Shown here piece after piece: positions 36,463-48,274 of a stretch of 64,000 nucleotides of DNA; position 1 is the first letter of the stretch, and every line of letters begins with the position of its first letter. The stretch is from Gigaspora margarita (taxonomy: Eukaryota > Glomeromycota > Glomeromycetes > Diversisporales > Gigasporaceae). The stretch covers positions 457,393 to 521,392 of the forward strand of contig WTPW01000082.1 of NCBI GenBank assembly GCA_009809945.1, read 5' to 3'. A program made the position numbers and the translations under genes. The notes beneath the pieces were generated by a model. It did not search any database and was not told the DNA's origin. It saw only the letters and a list, made by a program, of their open reading frames with translations.

Positions 36463-36888
36463 TAATTAAGGTTTTTTTATCTCAAATATATATAATATAA
36501 AATATTTATTTATATTATATATTTTATTATTTATTTATTTATTAATATATTTTTTATTATATATTTATTTATTTATATCAATTTTATTATTTATATTATT
36601 TATTAAATAATAAATCGATATATTTAAATTATATATAAATTATATAAGGTAAATGGGGGTATTGTGGACCAGTTAAAGTTTCTACTAATAAAACTTTTAA
36701 TAACAAATAGATTTTTATACAATTTTTATTATTTGAACTATATCTGATATGCTTAATAAAGAATAAAATTACTTAAAAAAATCTTTAAATCATATATAGT
36801 TTTAGATATGTACATAAATAGAATATAAAAACTAAATTTTAAAGGGGAGAGGGTATTGTGGGCCATTATTTGATAGCTAATAATTTTT

Positions 36889-37005
36889 GATCTACTGGCC
36901 CGTTTTGGGTAATTTTACTACCAAAATGACCGTCTCAGTGAGACGATTCTAACAAGCACAAAATTGTTTAAACCCAATCATGGGATCCCAAGATCGTTAA
37001 AGGTT
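36889..37005. repeat. Dyad palindrome family, copy F
   Basis: Contains TTTTGATCTACTGGCCCG, ACTACCAAAATGACC, the centre GTCTCAGTGAGACGATTC and ends TGGGATCCCAAGATC. Centre and left arm align with copies A, C and G; the right arm is the GGATCC-type arm shared with copies B and C. Confidence 0.65.
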
Positions 37006-37071
37006 AATATGCAAAAAAATTGCAACTTTACTAATATAATCAAATATATGCAAAAACTTATATTTTGTATA

Positions 37072-37190
37072 AATGATAATATCTTGTGATCTAGTGGTCA
37101 GAATTGGATGAAATTATACCATTCAATTTGCCTCAATGAGACGAATCAAATGGTATAAAATTTATCCAATTTCGATTACCAGATCACAAA
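37072..37190. repeat. Dyad palindrome family, copy G
   Basis: Left arm ATCTTGTGATCTAGTGGTCA, then GAATTGG and TATACCATT. The centre is CCTCAATGAGACGAAT. The right arm mirrors it to GATCACAAAATAT. Total about 118 bases, strongly self-complementary. Confidence 0.75.
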
Positions 37191-37823
37191 ATATCTGGCT
37201 GGCCCACAATACCCCCCTGGCCCACAATACCCCCATTTACCTTATATTATAAATTTTCAAAAATTTAAAATATAGTTTCAAGGGGTTTCAGAAAAGTTTC
37301 AGGTTTCAGAGTTTTCAGATTTTTTTTAAAATCCAAAACTAGATTTGGATTATACCATTTTTGATTTACTTTGTTGGCAGACCTCTCTATCATCATGCAG
37401 TTTAAATATAAAACTGTGTATAACAAGTTATACCAGAATGCAATAACTATAAATTATTATTAATTTTTTGAATACCAGTGCTAATCAAATGATCAGCTAA
37501 TCAAAATTTGTAAACAAATCAGTATTAATCATGGTCATGACTATTGAGAAGGGGAAAATATTACTCTACTTCTAACTATAACCACTATGCACTACTAAAC
37601 CTAACTAAAATCAACTTTACAAGAATCAAGACTTCTAAACCTTGAATTAGCAGACAGAAAGAGGCGTGAAAGATTTGGTCTTGGTTTCAAGGTTCAGAGA
37701 GTATTGGTACAGTATGAAAAAACTTGGTCTGAGTTACTAGAGTCAGATAGAGCTCTCAATATGCCACAGGATTCTTATATGAGATCACAGGATTTATACT
37801 TCAATATATGTATCTGAAAGTAT

Positions 37824-37965
37824 CAGTGATGGTAAATGACCTTCAAATGACCTTCAAATGACCTCAAATGACCTCAAATGACCTGAATTTTATTATGAAT
37901 TTTAGTCTGAAATGACCTAGGTCATTTGAAAAAAAGGCAAATGACCAGGTCATTTACCATTACTG
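37824..37965. mobile_element. hAT-like MITE with perfect 8-bp target duplication
   Basis: CAGTGATGGTAAATGACC at the left and inverted CAGTAATGGTAAATGACC at the right. Flanks gaaagtat at 37816-37823 and 37966-37973 are identical. The left half repeats the AAATGACCT word four or more times. It is the short, young relative of 21019-21847. Confidence 0.9.
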
Positions 37966-38207
37966 GAAAGTATTGGTTTATAATATTAACAGTTTATTCA
38001 ATTATATATCAAAAAGTTACTAACTTATAATACTTCTACTCTAATTTCGAAGGTTATAAACTTTACTTGAGTTCTTCCTCTCTGGAGCTACAAAGCTGTC
38101 TTGCTCTAAAGACAAGATATATCATATTTATACTTTTATATTACTGCACTAATTCTGCTTTCATACAGGTTTCTACTACTACATTTCTGCCCAAAATGCT
38201 AGAAAAT

Positions 38208-38320
38208 GCTGAAATGTACAATTTGCCAGAAATGCATAATCTGGCTGAAATGCCATATTGTGCTAAAAAGTCATATCTAGCTGAAATGCTATATCTGGCC
38301 AAAATTCCATATCTGCATTT
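38208..38320 (+). repeat. 18-bp tandem repeat, six units
   Basis: Units follow GCTGAAATGCCATATCTG with variants, producing a six-residue periodicity in a 90-codon frame beginning at 38067. The frame is judged a by-product. The consensus is close to the array at 13965-14060. Confidence 0.7.
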
Positions 38321-38504
38321 GTCAAACCAGATGAAATAGGTAATTTCATTTACTATACTAAGAAACTATAGTACTATATATATATGGGGCTGTGTTAACT
38401 CTTACTAAATATACTGTTAACTACAAATAGATATCTAAAAATAATAATTAGGATAGAATAATAATAAAAAAGAAAATTGGCGTGATTTGACATCTTTATA
38501 CCGT

Positions 38505-38785
38505 AATACTCTCTATTGCTATTTAAACTGTGTTCCTATGCATTTTGTACTCTTTATGTATTAATAACTAGTTAGTTAGCTAATTAATTAGTTATATTTT
38601 AGAGTTAGGGTTAGAATTAGGGTTAGGTTTAGGTTTAGGATTAGAGTTAGATTAAAGTTAAGATTAATACAAAATTGTGAAGCTCATTTTTTGTTAGAAT
38701 ACTACAGAGTTACTCTAGTAAAATTTCAAGATATCAAAATAGGAACAAAAGTACAGGTGCACTGTTTAGTCCAGTTTATTTTATA
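38505..38785 (+). mobile_element. MITE with telomere-like tract, third member of the 9892/60924 group
   Basis: Holds GTTAGGGTTAGAATTAGG and then TTTTTTGTTAGAAT and TTTCAAGATATCAA, in the same order as at 61035-61125 (TTTTTTGTTAGAAC, TTTTAAGATATCAA). Possible ends ACTGTGTTCC and inverted AAACAGTGCACC are degenerate. Confidence 0.5.
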
Positions 38786-38787
38786 TA

Positions 38788-38957
38788 AAGTCAACTCTCT
38801 CTAAGTGCATTTAGAGTACAGTTAAAAAAAATTGCATTTAGAGAGACAAAACATATACCAAACATATATTTGGGCCTAAAGTTAAAGATGCATTTTGAGA
38901 GAAGTTGCACTTAGAGGAGTTGCACTTAGAGGAGTTGCACTTAGAGAGAGATGAGTG
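38788..38957. mobile_element. TA-flanked MITE with CTCTCTCTAAGTGCA ends
   Basis: Left AAGTCAACTCTCTCTAAG, right inverted CACTCATCTCTCTCTAAG, each bordered by TA. The right half repeats TTGCACTTAGAGGAG three times in tandem. Same family as the remnant at 22690-22945. Confidence 0.7.
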
Positions 38958-38959
38958 TA

Positions 38960-40297
38960 TTTGTTTTTGATACAACTTTTGTCTTTAATTTTTTTAATAC
39001 ATTATGATTAATCATGAGTTCTCAAAAAGATCAATATAGCATTACAATTTTATTTAATGTTATCAGGTTAAAGTCTTTAAATTTTGCGTTTAATAAAATA
39101 GTTTAATAATATTATAGATATCTATTGACAAAGAAATATCAATTTGTAAAAGTAAAAAAAAAAAGAAAATCTTTTTTGTTTTGATTATTTTTTGAACAAA
39201 TTGCTTCATAGCTATAGCCAAGAAAATTCGTAATTCAGCTTTTTAATATTGTTAAACAGTATATAATTGTAATTGTAATTGAAAGAACAAGATAACTAGT
39301 TATTCTGGTCAATTAACTAACTACAGTATTATGAACATAGCTTGATTAATCTGCATTTCTTCAGAAAATGATAAAGCTAAATTATATTTTTAGGGTTTCC
39401 ACTAGAGTAACACTAATACTATATTGCAAGTGTTTTTTAGATGCTATCAAGAAGGAAAATCTAATAAATATACTTTATTTAATGATTTTCATCACTTATC
39501 ATCAGCGCTTAGAAATGATTGTTAATGCTTGGTATTACTCTAAATTACTTTTCTGGTAAATTTTTTGTATTAACATTTATTTTTGGTAATTGATTTCTTT
39601 GACTTACTTTATTTGAAAATTTTGGGTTTTACAAATTTTAACCAATTGTAGTCTATATTCATTTTCTTGCTCTTGTGATTGCACTTGTGTAAGAGAAGTG
39701 TATGTGAAGCATTGCACAAGCTCAAGTGCCCTCAAAATTTTTGCTTATCGAACATTGGTTGTATATATAAAATAAATTGCAAATGACGATTAAAAAAGAA
39801 GTTTAATTTTTTTAAAATGCATGATAAATAATGCATATCTTAATTACTAAATATAAAACAATTACCTAATCTTAATTGGTAAAAAAAGTATAAAATCTAT
39901 TGCAAATAAAGAATGATTAAAAAGAAAATCTATTATGATTAAAATGCATGAATAAATTAACAAAAATATTGCATATTTTAATTACCAAATATAAAACAAC
40001 TACCTAATCCTTATTAGGCAAAAATTAATTATTATAGTTTAGTTCAAAAAGCTCAATAATTGATAAAAATGCTATTATTCATTTATATACTATTTTTTTA
40101 TCTTATTAATATTTTAAAATATTAACACTATGAAATTACCAAAAGTAGAGTTTCAATCCATTATCCGTTTATCTATTTATCCATAGATATCTGGTGTTGT
40201 AAACTTTTTTAATTATTATTTTTTCTTTGTGTAATTCTGCCTGTACATAGTTAGGGTATTTTGCCATGAACAATATAATTCTTTTTTAGTATATGAC
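38960..40297. other. AT-rich stretch, nothing firmly recognised
   Basis: Two similar blocks near 39780-39870 and 39900-40010 (AATGATTAAAAAGAA, AAATGCATGA, AAATATAAAACAA, TACCTAATC) form an imperfect direct repeat of about 120 bp. Nothing else stands out. Confidence 0.45.
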
Positions 40298-41857
40298 TAA
40301 TGATGCCTGACGCAATTATTTTCATGATGACAAAAGGTTTTGTCAAATTTGCATCTGACAAAACCCTTGATGATTGACAAAACCCTTGATACTTGACGAA
40401 ACTCTTGATGATTGATGAAACCCTTAACAATTGATAAAACCCTTGATGGTTGATGAAACTCCTAATGCAACCCTGACTATTGATAAAAATAATGCTCTAG
40501 CTCTCTAACACAAAAAAATTGTTCACAGCCTGTAATTTTAACCAGATCAAATTTTAAGATCAGGTGTAATGTAAAAATTTTTACAAAAAATAGATAGCTA
40601 AATTTTTATTAGAAAACCATAGATTGCGTCATGAAATTTTACTAATAGCTACAATAGCCACTATATTTTTCTAACCCTAACTCTAATTATAACATAGTTT
40701 TCTTAGCCTTAATTTACATATATTTTTACTTAGAAAACAAAACACATTTGTTTTGATTTTCATATTACACTTGATCCTAAATTTTGATTGGTCAAAATTA
40801 CAGAATTACAGAGTGATCAATTTTTTGTGGAAGTGCTACCTAAGATGATGAAGCTCTTGATGAAACTCTTGTCAATTGAAGAAACTTTTACATTAAATCT
40901 AAACAGATTATTTTTTATTGCTAGCATTTCACTAGCAACAGTAGAGCGTAAGATCAACTCATACAGGAGGTCACAAAATTCCAGGTTGGAAACGTCAGAG
41001 TGCATCAGAACCATGAACAGCTAGATTGGAATTGATCGATTTTGCCCCAAGATCATAAAATTTTACTAATGGAATCATATCCATTTATTAAGTAATTTGC
41101 TATAGAACCTGCTAATAGCTAAGGCTAAATGCTATCCTAGAACTGACGCATATGACCTGGAATTTTGGTGTCCTTCTTGTAAATTTGCATAGGATTGATT
41201 ATCTGAACACATGATTTATTAAACCATTAATAATAACACTAATGAACATCTGTTATTTCATTTGCAGACTAAAACCATACTCTCAAATATCTTTAATTCA
41301 TACTGAGGTTTTAATCACTTACTAAGTGTTTAATTCACGTGCTGAGGTTCATACACTTGCTAAGAGTCTATAACCCTCATTGAGGGTACCAGCAGGTACT
41401 CTCGTTGAGGGCTAAAATCACCCAACTATGCCACAACTATGCCAAAATAAGAAATATATAAAATGATACATAATAATAAAATACTATGACACTGCCAATT
41501 CATAGAACATCTATCGGATATGTCTGGTGATTGATGCAAATCATCAGGCAATATCAGATCAATGTTAAAAAGATAGAAACTAGGAGATATAATAATGAAC
41601 AAAAAATTAACTTTACATAGACTAATTTATTTCTATTATGAAAGAAATGAATATTAGTCATATGCTTTATCATAATCAGCATAGGTTTTGTTATTTATTA
41701 TTGGTTTCATCATGCATCATTTGTTTCATTATGCGTCGTGAGTTTCATTATGCATCATGGGTTTGTCATGCATCAATTCATCAATTTGAAGTTGCCTGAT
41801 GAAATGGTTTTGTTATATATCAATGATGCAGGTTGCATCATGCATTAGGCATCATTA
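40298..41857. mobile_element. hAT-like element with subterminal repeats, 1.56 kb
   Basis: Starts TAATGATGCCTGACGCAA and ends with inverted TAATGATGCCTAATGCATG. Flanks tatatgac and tatataac match 7/8. The left subterminal region has about six AAAACCCTTGATGATTGA-type units of roughly 20 bp. The right one has inverted TGATGCATGATGAAAC-type units. Clustered subterminal repeats are transposase-binding sites in hAT elements (family knowledge). Carries element X copy 3 inside. No transposase frame. Confidence 0.8.
40530..40803. mobile_element. Family X MITE, copy 3, with 38-bp TIRs
   Basis: Left CTGTAATTTTAACCAGATCA and right inverted CTGTAATTTTGACCAATCAA continue to GATCAGGTGTAAT / GATCAAGTGTAAT. 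The interior has TTCTAACCCTAACTCTAA. Inserted within the hAT-like element 40298-41857. No obvious target duplication. Confidence 0.7.
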
Positions 41858-42819
41858 TATATAACTAAAATAGTAGTAGTTTTGGACCTCAGATCTAAGT
41901 TCTGGGCCACAAACAATGGTTTGAAACCATAGATCCTGGTTTGGAACTACCAAAATGGTTCGAAGCATAAGATAGAGGTCTTAAACTATTATATATTATT
42001 AAAAATATATAAATACAATGCTTGAGCAAATAAAAAGAGCACAATTCATTTTGCTCAAATAAAACTAAATAAATCACAATTTCATAGTTCTCACCAATAA
42101 CTAATATCCCAATCTAACCTTAAAAACTTGATTTATACCCAATTTAGCATAAACCCATACCATCTAGAGATGGGAAAAATGCATACATGTAGTGTTGTAC
42201 ATGGATATTGTTCCACTGATTTTACAGGAATACAGACAGTTTGGGATATGTTTGCAATAGTGTCCCAAAATAATATTGTACACAGACAATGTCCATCTAA
42301 TTTTTACTTTGTCCCTACTATATCCGGGATATGTCCGCCAGGTAAAACCAATTAAATTGCAGAATTATGCAGACCCTTAGTTTGGGTTATGCAATATTCA
42401 CAGAGGATACAAAAAAATTTATTGGCTGATAAGGCTATGCAAAGTTAATTTTCCATTTTTTATAACCTGGTGTTTCAAAATTCTGGTTGGCAAGCTAAAA
42501 TTTTTTTTTAAAAAAAAAATTAACTTTACGTAGCCTAAATTAATTCATGTTCACATCTAAGGTCATACAAAGATGATTCTTTGGTTTACATAACATGGAA
42601 TCAGAAATTTTGTTTTTTTATTGGGCCTATTAGGTAATTATGGAAAATTAAAATAAAAAAAATTTTTGAAATTTTGGGTCAGTGGGTTATGCAAAATGAA
42701 AAATTAACTTTGCATGGCCTAATCAGTGTTGGAAATCTGTTTTGAAATTTATGTTCTCATGAAAACATACTTATTCAATTTAATGTTCTCAAAATTTTTT
42801 TTATGTTCTCAAATAGAAA

Positions 42820-42945
42820 AAAAAATTTTCTTTTTTTCTTCTTCTTTCTCTTTTCTTTTACTTTTTTTATTCTCTTTCACTCTCTCTTTACCTCTCTTTT
42901 TTTTTCTCTTTTTTTTTCTCTCTCTCTCTTTTCCTTTTTCACATC
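42820..42945 (+). repeat. Polypyrimidine (T/C) tract
   Basis: About 125 bases almost entirely T and C, giving a Phe/Ser/Leu-rich open frame of no evident meaning. Such tracts can form triplex structures; no role is claimed. Confidence 0.7.
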
Positions 42946-45282
42946 TATACTTTTAATTATTTTTTAATTTTAATTAATACATTTAAAAATTATTAACATA
43001 AAAATAATAAAAATTTATTTATTTAACTAAATATAAAAATAAATACAATTTATAAATATATTTATAAAAAAAATAAAATACAAATTATAAAGAAAAAAAC
43101 TTGATTTTACAAACTAAAAAAAAACCTTTATAATATTATGTTTAAAAAAAATAAAAAATACAAATTATAAAGGAAAAAATCTTGATTTAACAAACTAAAA
43201 AAAAACTTTATATAATTGTTTATAACAAAATCTAATTTAAGTTTGAATTAGAAGCCCAATAATCATAAAATGTATAAACATTACTATTTATAATAAGGCA
43301 CCTAACACTAATTTACCCTTATACTGCATATAATTGTTCAGCAGCTATATTATTTATTTGCAGTTCTTTCAGATTCTAAATTTATTTGTATTGTACCTAG
43401 TTAAGTATTGGATTGCTTTTATTATTATTTTAGCCAACCCAAATTTGAAATTTGCACTCCTTACAGAAAAATATCTGCCTTAAAAATCATAAGCTTCAGT
43501 TACTGTATATTTACCAGAAATGAAGTGATAAATAATATTATGAAGTCTGTGGTTTGTAGGCATTTTTAGAGATGTATATCTGCAAAATCTCATAATTGAT
43601 TGGGCAACACACTAAGTGCAATAAACATGAAATTCTGCGCTTTCATCAAATATATACTTTATGCGATACGATAAATATAGCTCATACATGGCTATGTATG
43701 TATGTATATTTTATATCACTGAAAATTGAGAATAACAGTATAAGTTTCTATAAATTAAGTTGCTAAAAATTCTTTTATTACTTCTATTTTATTTTTAACT
43801 TTTTTTTTATAATTTTCTTTCTATCTCTAGTAATATAAAATGATGACATTCATACAAATGTATTCATTATAAATTCTGATTGGTTAAATAGCATGTGTTA
43901 TTTTCCAAAAGAAATTTTTTAAAGAGTTATAGTCAATTCTAATTTTAGCAAGGTTTTGTTCTTTTGGAAAAACTTCTAGAATTTGAATTACAGTGATATG
44001 TGTAATATGTATAAAAACTTAATTTGAGACTAACTGAGTAAAGAAAAGATAACTTTTATTATATAAAACTTTCATCTATTACATGTGTCCTGTGAATGTT
44101 AATCACTTGCATGAGTGTGTATATAAATTAACCTTTTTAAGGTATGTGCTAGAGAATATTTGATAATATAGTAATGATTATATAATTAATATTATTGAAT
44201 TGGGTGGAATGTCTTATAAGAATAAAAAAAAAATTCAATTGCACTTTGCCATTTTTGATTTTTTGTAATTTGAATGTGGTAAATTTTGATATAAGATGAT
44301 TAGTTGTGACGATTACTATCTCTATATTTTAAATTTGTAATTATTGAATTTAATAATGTACAGGATCATTATAAATTTGTATCGACTAATGATCAATGCA
44401 AAAAAATTAAAACATGGAAAATTGAGAATACATAAACAACCAACTATTCTTATTCACATCTATAGTTATTATCAATTTATGATTTTTCAAAATTGACTTT
44501 CGTTCACTATGTGCATTTTGTGTCTTTGATATTAGATTAACTAAGGTATGGATAAAGTTTTAACATTTATTAGTGAGTCATATTCTGTATATCACCAGTA
44601 TAGTAAGGTTTGTAGCAGTAACTTATAACAGAAACTATAATAATTCCAATGTAAACTAACTCAATTCTAACTATATATTGTGATTATTAGAATAGCAAGC
44701 AAGTTTGTATAAAAATTTTTTTACATAAAAATCACAATTAACCTAATGCAGTCTAACTCAACCTTAATCTTATATCAATATAGTTATGCTGTATTTAGTA
44801 ATTTATATAATTATTTGAATTCAAGCCTATTTGTAACTATTTTGTATTAGGGCTGTCCATTAAGCTTGCATTTATTAGTTCCTGATTTAGCACAACAATG
44901 CGACAAAGTTACTTATTTTATTAAATTTAATTATATGGTTTACTGTAAAGCTTACAATTTTATTTTTAGCATTAGGTAAATACATTACCATAGAGACTCT
45001 ATAAGAAAATTTTGCCCAGTTTTTGCCAGCAATGTTCTAAAAATTTTCTGAAGTTATTCTGTCTTTGCTTAAAAAAAATGGATAGTATAGTGTCAATTTT
45101 CCATATTCCAGCATTCAGAAAATTGACTCTATACCAAAGGTTTTTTTTAGTCAATTCCTACAATATCTAAACATTTTTTATAGAAAGAGTATAAGACTGC
45201 ACTAGCTAAATTTATCTTAGAATAAAATCTGTATAATAGCAATTTACTGATGCATGAATGCATATCAATCAATATGTAAATA

Positions 45283-45466
45283 CAGTCTAATCCCGCTATA
45301 GTCACATCTGAAATAGTTACATTTTTCTTGAGACTATATACCAATTATTTGCAGTAATATAAAATTAACTCTCGCTATTATCACATGATGTGACTATTAT
45401 TATGTTTCTCTTGCTATAGTCATGTCAAGTTTCTGCCAGATAGTGTGACTATAGCGGGTTAGACTG
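45283..45466. mobile_element. TA-flanked MITE, CAGTCTAATCCCGC family
   Basis: TIRs CAGTCTAATCCCGCTATAGT and inverted CAGTCTAACCCGCTATAGTC, flanked by TA. Internal TCTCGCTATTATCACATG and TAGTCAC words match the element 12758-12932 in type. Nested in the 3.4-kb hAT-like element. Confidence 0.8.
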
Positions 45467-45498
45467 TAGTATCCCAAGTGAATGTGTATTCTTATAAT

Positions 45499-45613
45499 TA
45501 GGGCTGTTAGTGGAGTACTCCAGGCATTAATAAAACATATAACCCACTTCTGGAGTGCTCCAGAGTGGGTTATATATTTTACTATTGACTGGAGTGCTCT
45601 ATTAACAACCCTG
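45499..45613. mobile_element. hAT-like foldback MITE, 115 bp, near-perfect hairpin
   Basis: TAGGGCTGTTAGTGGAGTAC at the left and inverted CAGGGTTGTTAATAGAGCAC at the right. Arms of about 55 bases meet at TCTGGAGTGCTCCAGA. Flanks cttataat and cttaagat match 6/8. Overlapping open frames on both strands arise from the hairpin and are not genes. Confidence 0.75.
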
Positions 45614-46299
45614 CTTAAGATTATATCTTTCTTACATATTGCTAATGCCTTGCAAAATATTATTGCAATGAATATCTGTATGAATGTTTTCTGCCTTAAG
45701 AATTTTATGTAATGATAAATTAAATGAAATATATCCAATAGGTATATACATAAAAACCTTTAATATTTTTTTGAAAATAGCATATTTTAATATATAATGA
45801 ATACTATATTTAAAAGGTAAATACAGTATGTATGGTATATAATAAAGTAACCACACAACTATATTGCACTAAAACTGGAAATAGATAAACTAATAAATTA
45901 TATTATTAAAATTTTTTGGTGATTTAAAAACAACTAAATTATTCTTTATATCAACTATCAAACTATTAAATATTTTTATGAACTTATTATTTTAAACTTT
46001 ATACTAATAAAAATAATTTTTTATTACTTTATATATTTATATAGAGAACATATTTTTTAAATCTAATGTTCTCAAAAAAATTTTATAGAGAACATCTTAA
46101 ATTTTGTAAATGTTCTCAAATTAAAAGTGATGTTCTCATGAGAACATGAGAACATAAGATTTCCAACACTGGGCCTAATCATGTGTTGATTAGCAAACGT
46201 CCAGGACAAAAAAATTCTGGGCGGATATGTTCCAGACATCCTGTTTCAGAATGTCAACCACCCATGTCTGTGTTCTATGACAACACTACATTTATGCAT

Positions 46300-47271
46300 G
46301 CATGCTATGAAATACAAAGGAATTTACCATGATTGTGTGAATTTTTTTATTATTGTTTAATATATGTCGATACATCAAATCAAGAATATTGAAAGTACAT
46401 ATGTACGTACATAATTAATATACACTATTTCATTTTTGAAAAATTAACCAAATTTGACAACTATGATCAAATATAAATATTATCAGTCAATTGAGATGTT
46501 ACACAGATTAGGTAAATAAATTTTTTACTATAAAATTTGAGTGATCAACACTCATATGAGAAATTCAATTTTCATAGTAAATTGCAACGGTTAGCCATTT
46601 TTAATCATTGTTTTCAGGGGTTTTCTAAAAGAAAACTACACTCATAGATGTAATAAGTGTTCAAAAAGTTAAATATTATGTGATGAGTAAGCTTAAAACG
46701 AGATAAAAAAGTAAAGCTAAAAGAATCTTGCTTACAAAGATAGCCTTTTGTTTCATATTCTATAACACTTTCAGTAAATAGATCTTTTCATTTCGCTGAT
46801 TTATGAAGGTATTTTTATGTAATATAATTATTCTTAACAACTTTACGCTGATTTTAAAAGCTTTTTAACAAAAAAAGAATGAAGTACTAAAATGTTTTTA
46901 TTGTCAAGGACAAACTATTTGTTGAATCAAAAGATTTAAGCAGAAAAAATTATTACAGCCACTTATACTATGCAAACTTATTAATTATGCTCATTAGAAA
47001 AATAGTTTAGTTATATAGAATAGTTAATGTTTAGTTATATACGAATAGTTAACAAACATGTATTACTGTATTAATTAAAATAATAAAGACCATAGTGTGT
47101 AAATTTTGTTTTTTATTGAAAATAGTATTACTACATATACTGTATTTTTATTATTCAGTTTGTATACACCTTCATAAAATTAATTTTGTAATTATTCTAG
47201 TTATTACAATAATACTACTAATCGGGTTTATTGAAAGAAAAATGGTATTAAGCTAAATTCACCAGTCATAT
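46300..47271. other. Gene-free stretch, nothing recognised
   Basis: Plain AT-rich DNA with a doubled AGTTATATA(G/C)GAATAGTTAA word near 47010-47050. No frames or element ends. Confidence 0.45.
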
Positions 47272-47492
47272 AGATAAGAAAAGAGACGAATTTGACACAA
47301 AAAATAATGGACACAAAAAATTAATTATCTTATGAACTATTGATCAGAATTATATAATTTTGGTATTATTCGATTCATCTTAATGAGACGAATTGAACAA
47401 TACCAAAATTATATAATTCTGATCAATAGTTTATGAGATAATTAATTTTTTGTGCCATTATTTTTTGTGTCAAATTCATCCTTTTCTTAGCA
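47272..47492. repeat. Dyad palindrome family, copy H (longest clean hairpin)
   Basis: Arms of about 105 bases are near identical when inverted: AAGAAAAGAGACGAATTTGA, then CACAAAAAATAATGG, TCTTATGAACTATTGATCAG, ATAATTTTGGTATT. The centre is CATCTTAATGAGACGAATT. Mismatches between arms are few while sequence differs strongly from copies A, F and G outside the motifs. Confidence 0.8.
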
Positions 47493-48274
47493 CCAAGCCC
47501 ATATTATGAATTCTTGTAAAGCATTGTTGGTGCAATAAATTATAATATAGCGAAAGTGTAAAATATAATTTTATCATGAATATAGGTTTCTATATAATAA
47601 AAAAAGAAAAACTTTATTAGCAAAATTGCCAACTATATACTACAAAATGGGTTTTCTTAAATTACTCTATATTTTTATAAGATACCCTTCTTTCAAAGAT
47701 GCATTTCACAGAAAGTTCCTACCTGTGCGCATCTAACAAGCTATTTTTCACATCAAGATCTTGAAAACTCCAAAAGAATCTTGTGAAAGAAGGCAAAATA
47801 ATAGCCCATCTTCGAAGGGGTTTCATATTACCTGGTAATGTTAGTTTTTCCTATTCTTTATACCATTTGATTCGTTGATGCTCTGGAAACCTATTTGCTT
47901 TAAGGAACATTATATGTTGTGACTAAGCCTTGGAGAGAAAATTTTAAAAACGTGATTTCGTCAATTTGTGTATTTATGAAAATCATACCAGGAACGGAGT
48001 TTCACAGAAGTGAAACAAAGTGTAGGGTTTACAGCCATCTTCGATGATGTGCGTCCACAAAATCTCGTATTTGGTTGGTTGGCATGATCATAAATCTTTC
48101 CTTTTCTGTTTTAACGGGCATTTTCAGATTGCCTTGTGACTTGTACATTTTTACAGGTTTATTTCCATAGTGAAATGCTAAAGGTGTATATTATATAGTT
48201 GTATACAATAAAGCTAACATAGATATATTTAAAATTATTATTGCTCGATCAGCTACTTTATTTCTAAATATGAA

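Larger units (their letters stand above)
36643..37247. mobile_element. TIR element with GTATTGTGG ends, enclosing two palindromes
   Basis: Inverted ends share TATAAGGTAAATGGGGGTAT then TGTGG(A/G)CCAG. A GGGTATTGTGGGCCA word recurs inside near 36850, and the right end is duplicated (GGCCCACAATACCCCC twice). The interior holds palindrome-family copies F and G, listed separately. No coding frame. Confidence 0.65.
42724..46171. mobile_element. hAT-like element, 3.4 kb, perfect 8-bp target duplication
   Basis: CAGTGTTGGAAATCTG at the left and inverted CAGTGTTGGAAATCTTATG at the right. Flanks ggcctaat at 42716-42723 and 46172-46179 are identical. Subterminal regions repeat ATGTTCTCA in both orientations. 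The interior is AT-rich, without any transposase-sized frame, and holds a pyrimidine tract (42820-42945) and two smaller elements. Size suggests descent from an autonomous copy whose coding part is lost or unrecognisable. Confidence 0.85.
42190..46288. mobile_element. Outer hAT-like element interrupted by a 3.4-kb hAT-like insertion
   Basis: Left TAGTGTTGTACATGG and right inverted TAGTGTTGT with ACATGG further in. Flanks catacatg (42182-42189) and catttatg (46289-46296) match 6/8. After removing 42724-46171 the element is about 650 bp. Its left part has two AAAATTAACTTTNCNTNGCCTAA-type blocks (near 42515 and 42700), the second being the insertion site. No coding frame. Confidence 0.55.

Noticed and set aside
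38067-38339. 90-codon frame with six-residue repeats
   Set aside because: Generated by an 18-bp tandem repeat; the upstream part has no recognisable motif and no promoter or exon context.
40320-40470. Regular 20-bp spaced repeats resembling a CRISPR array
   Set aside because: Spacers are not unique, repeats are degenerate, and they are subterminal repeats of a hAT-like element in a eukaryotic setting.
42726-42956. 76-codon Phe/Ser/Leu-rich frame that could be read as a membrane peptide
   Set aside because: It is the translation of a T/C tract inside a hAT-like element.
45400-45856. Four overlapping frames on both strands, one of 112 codons
   Set aside because: They run across the hairpin MITE 45499-45613 and the TA-flanked MITE; symmetry explains the paired frames.
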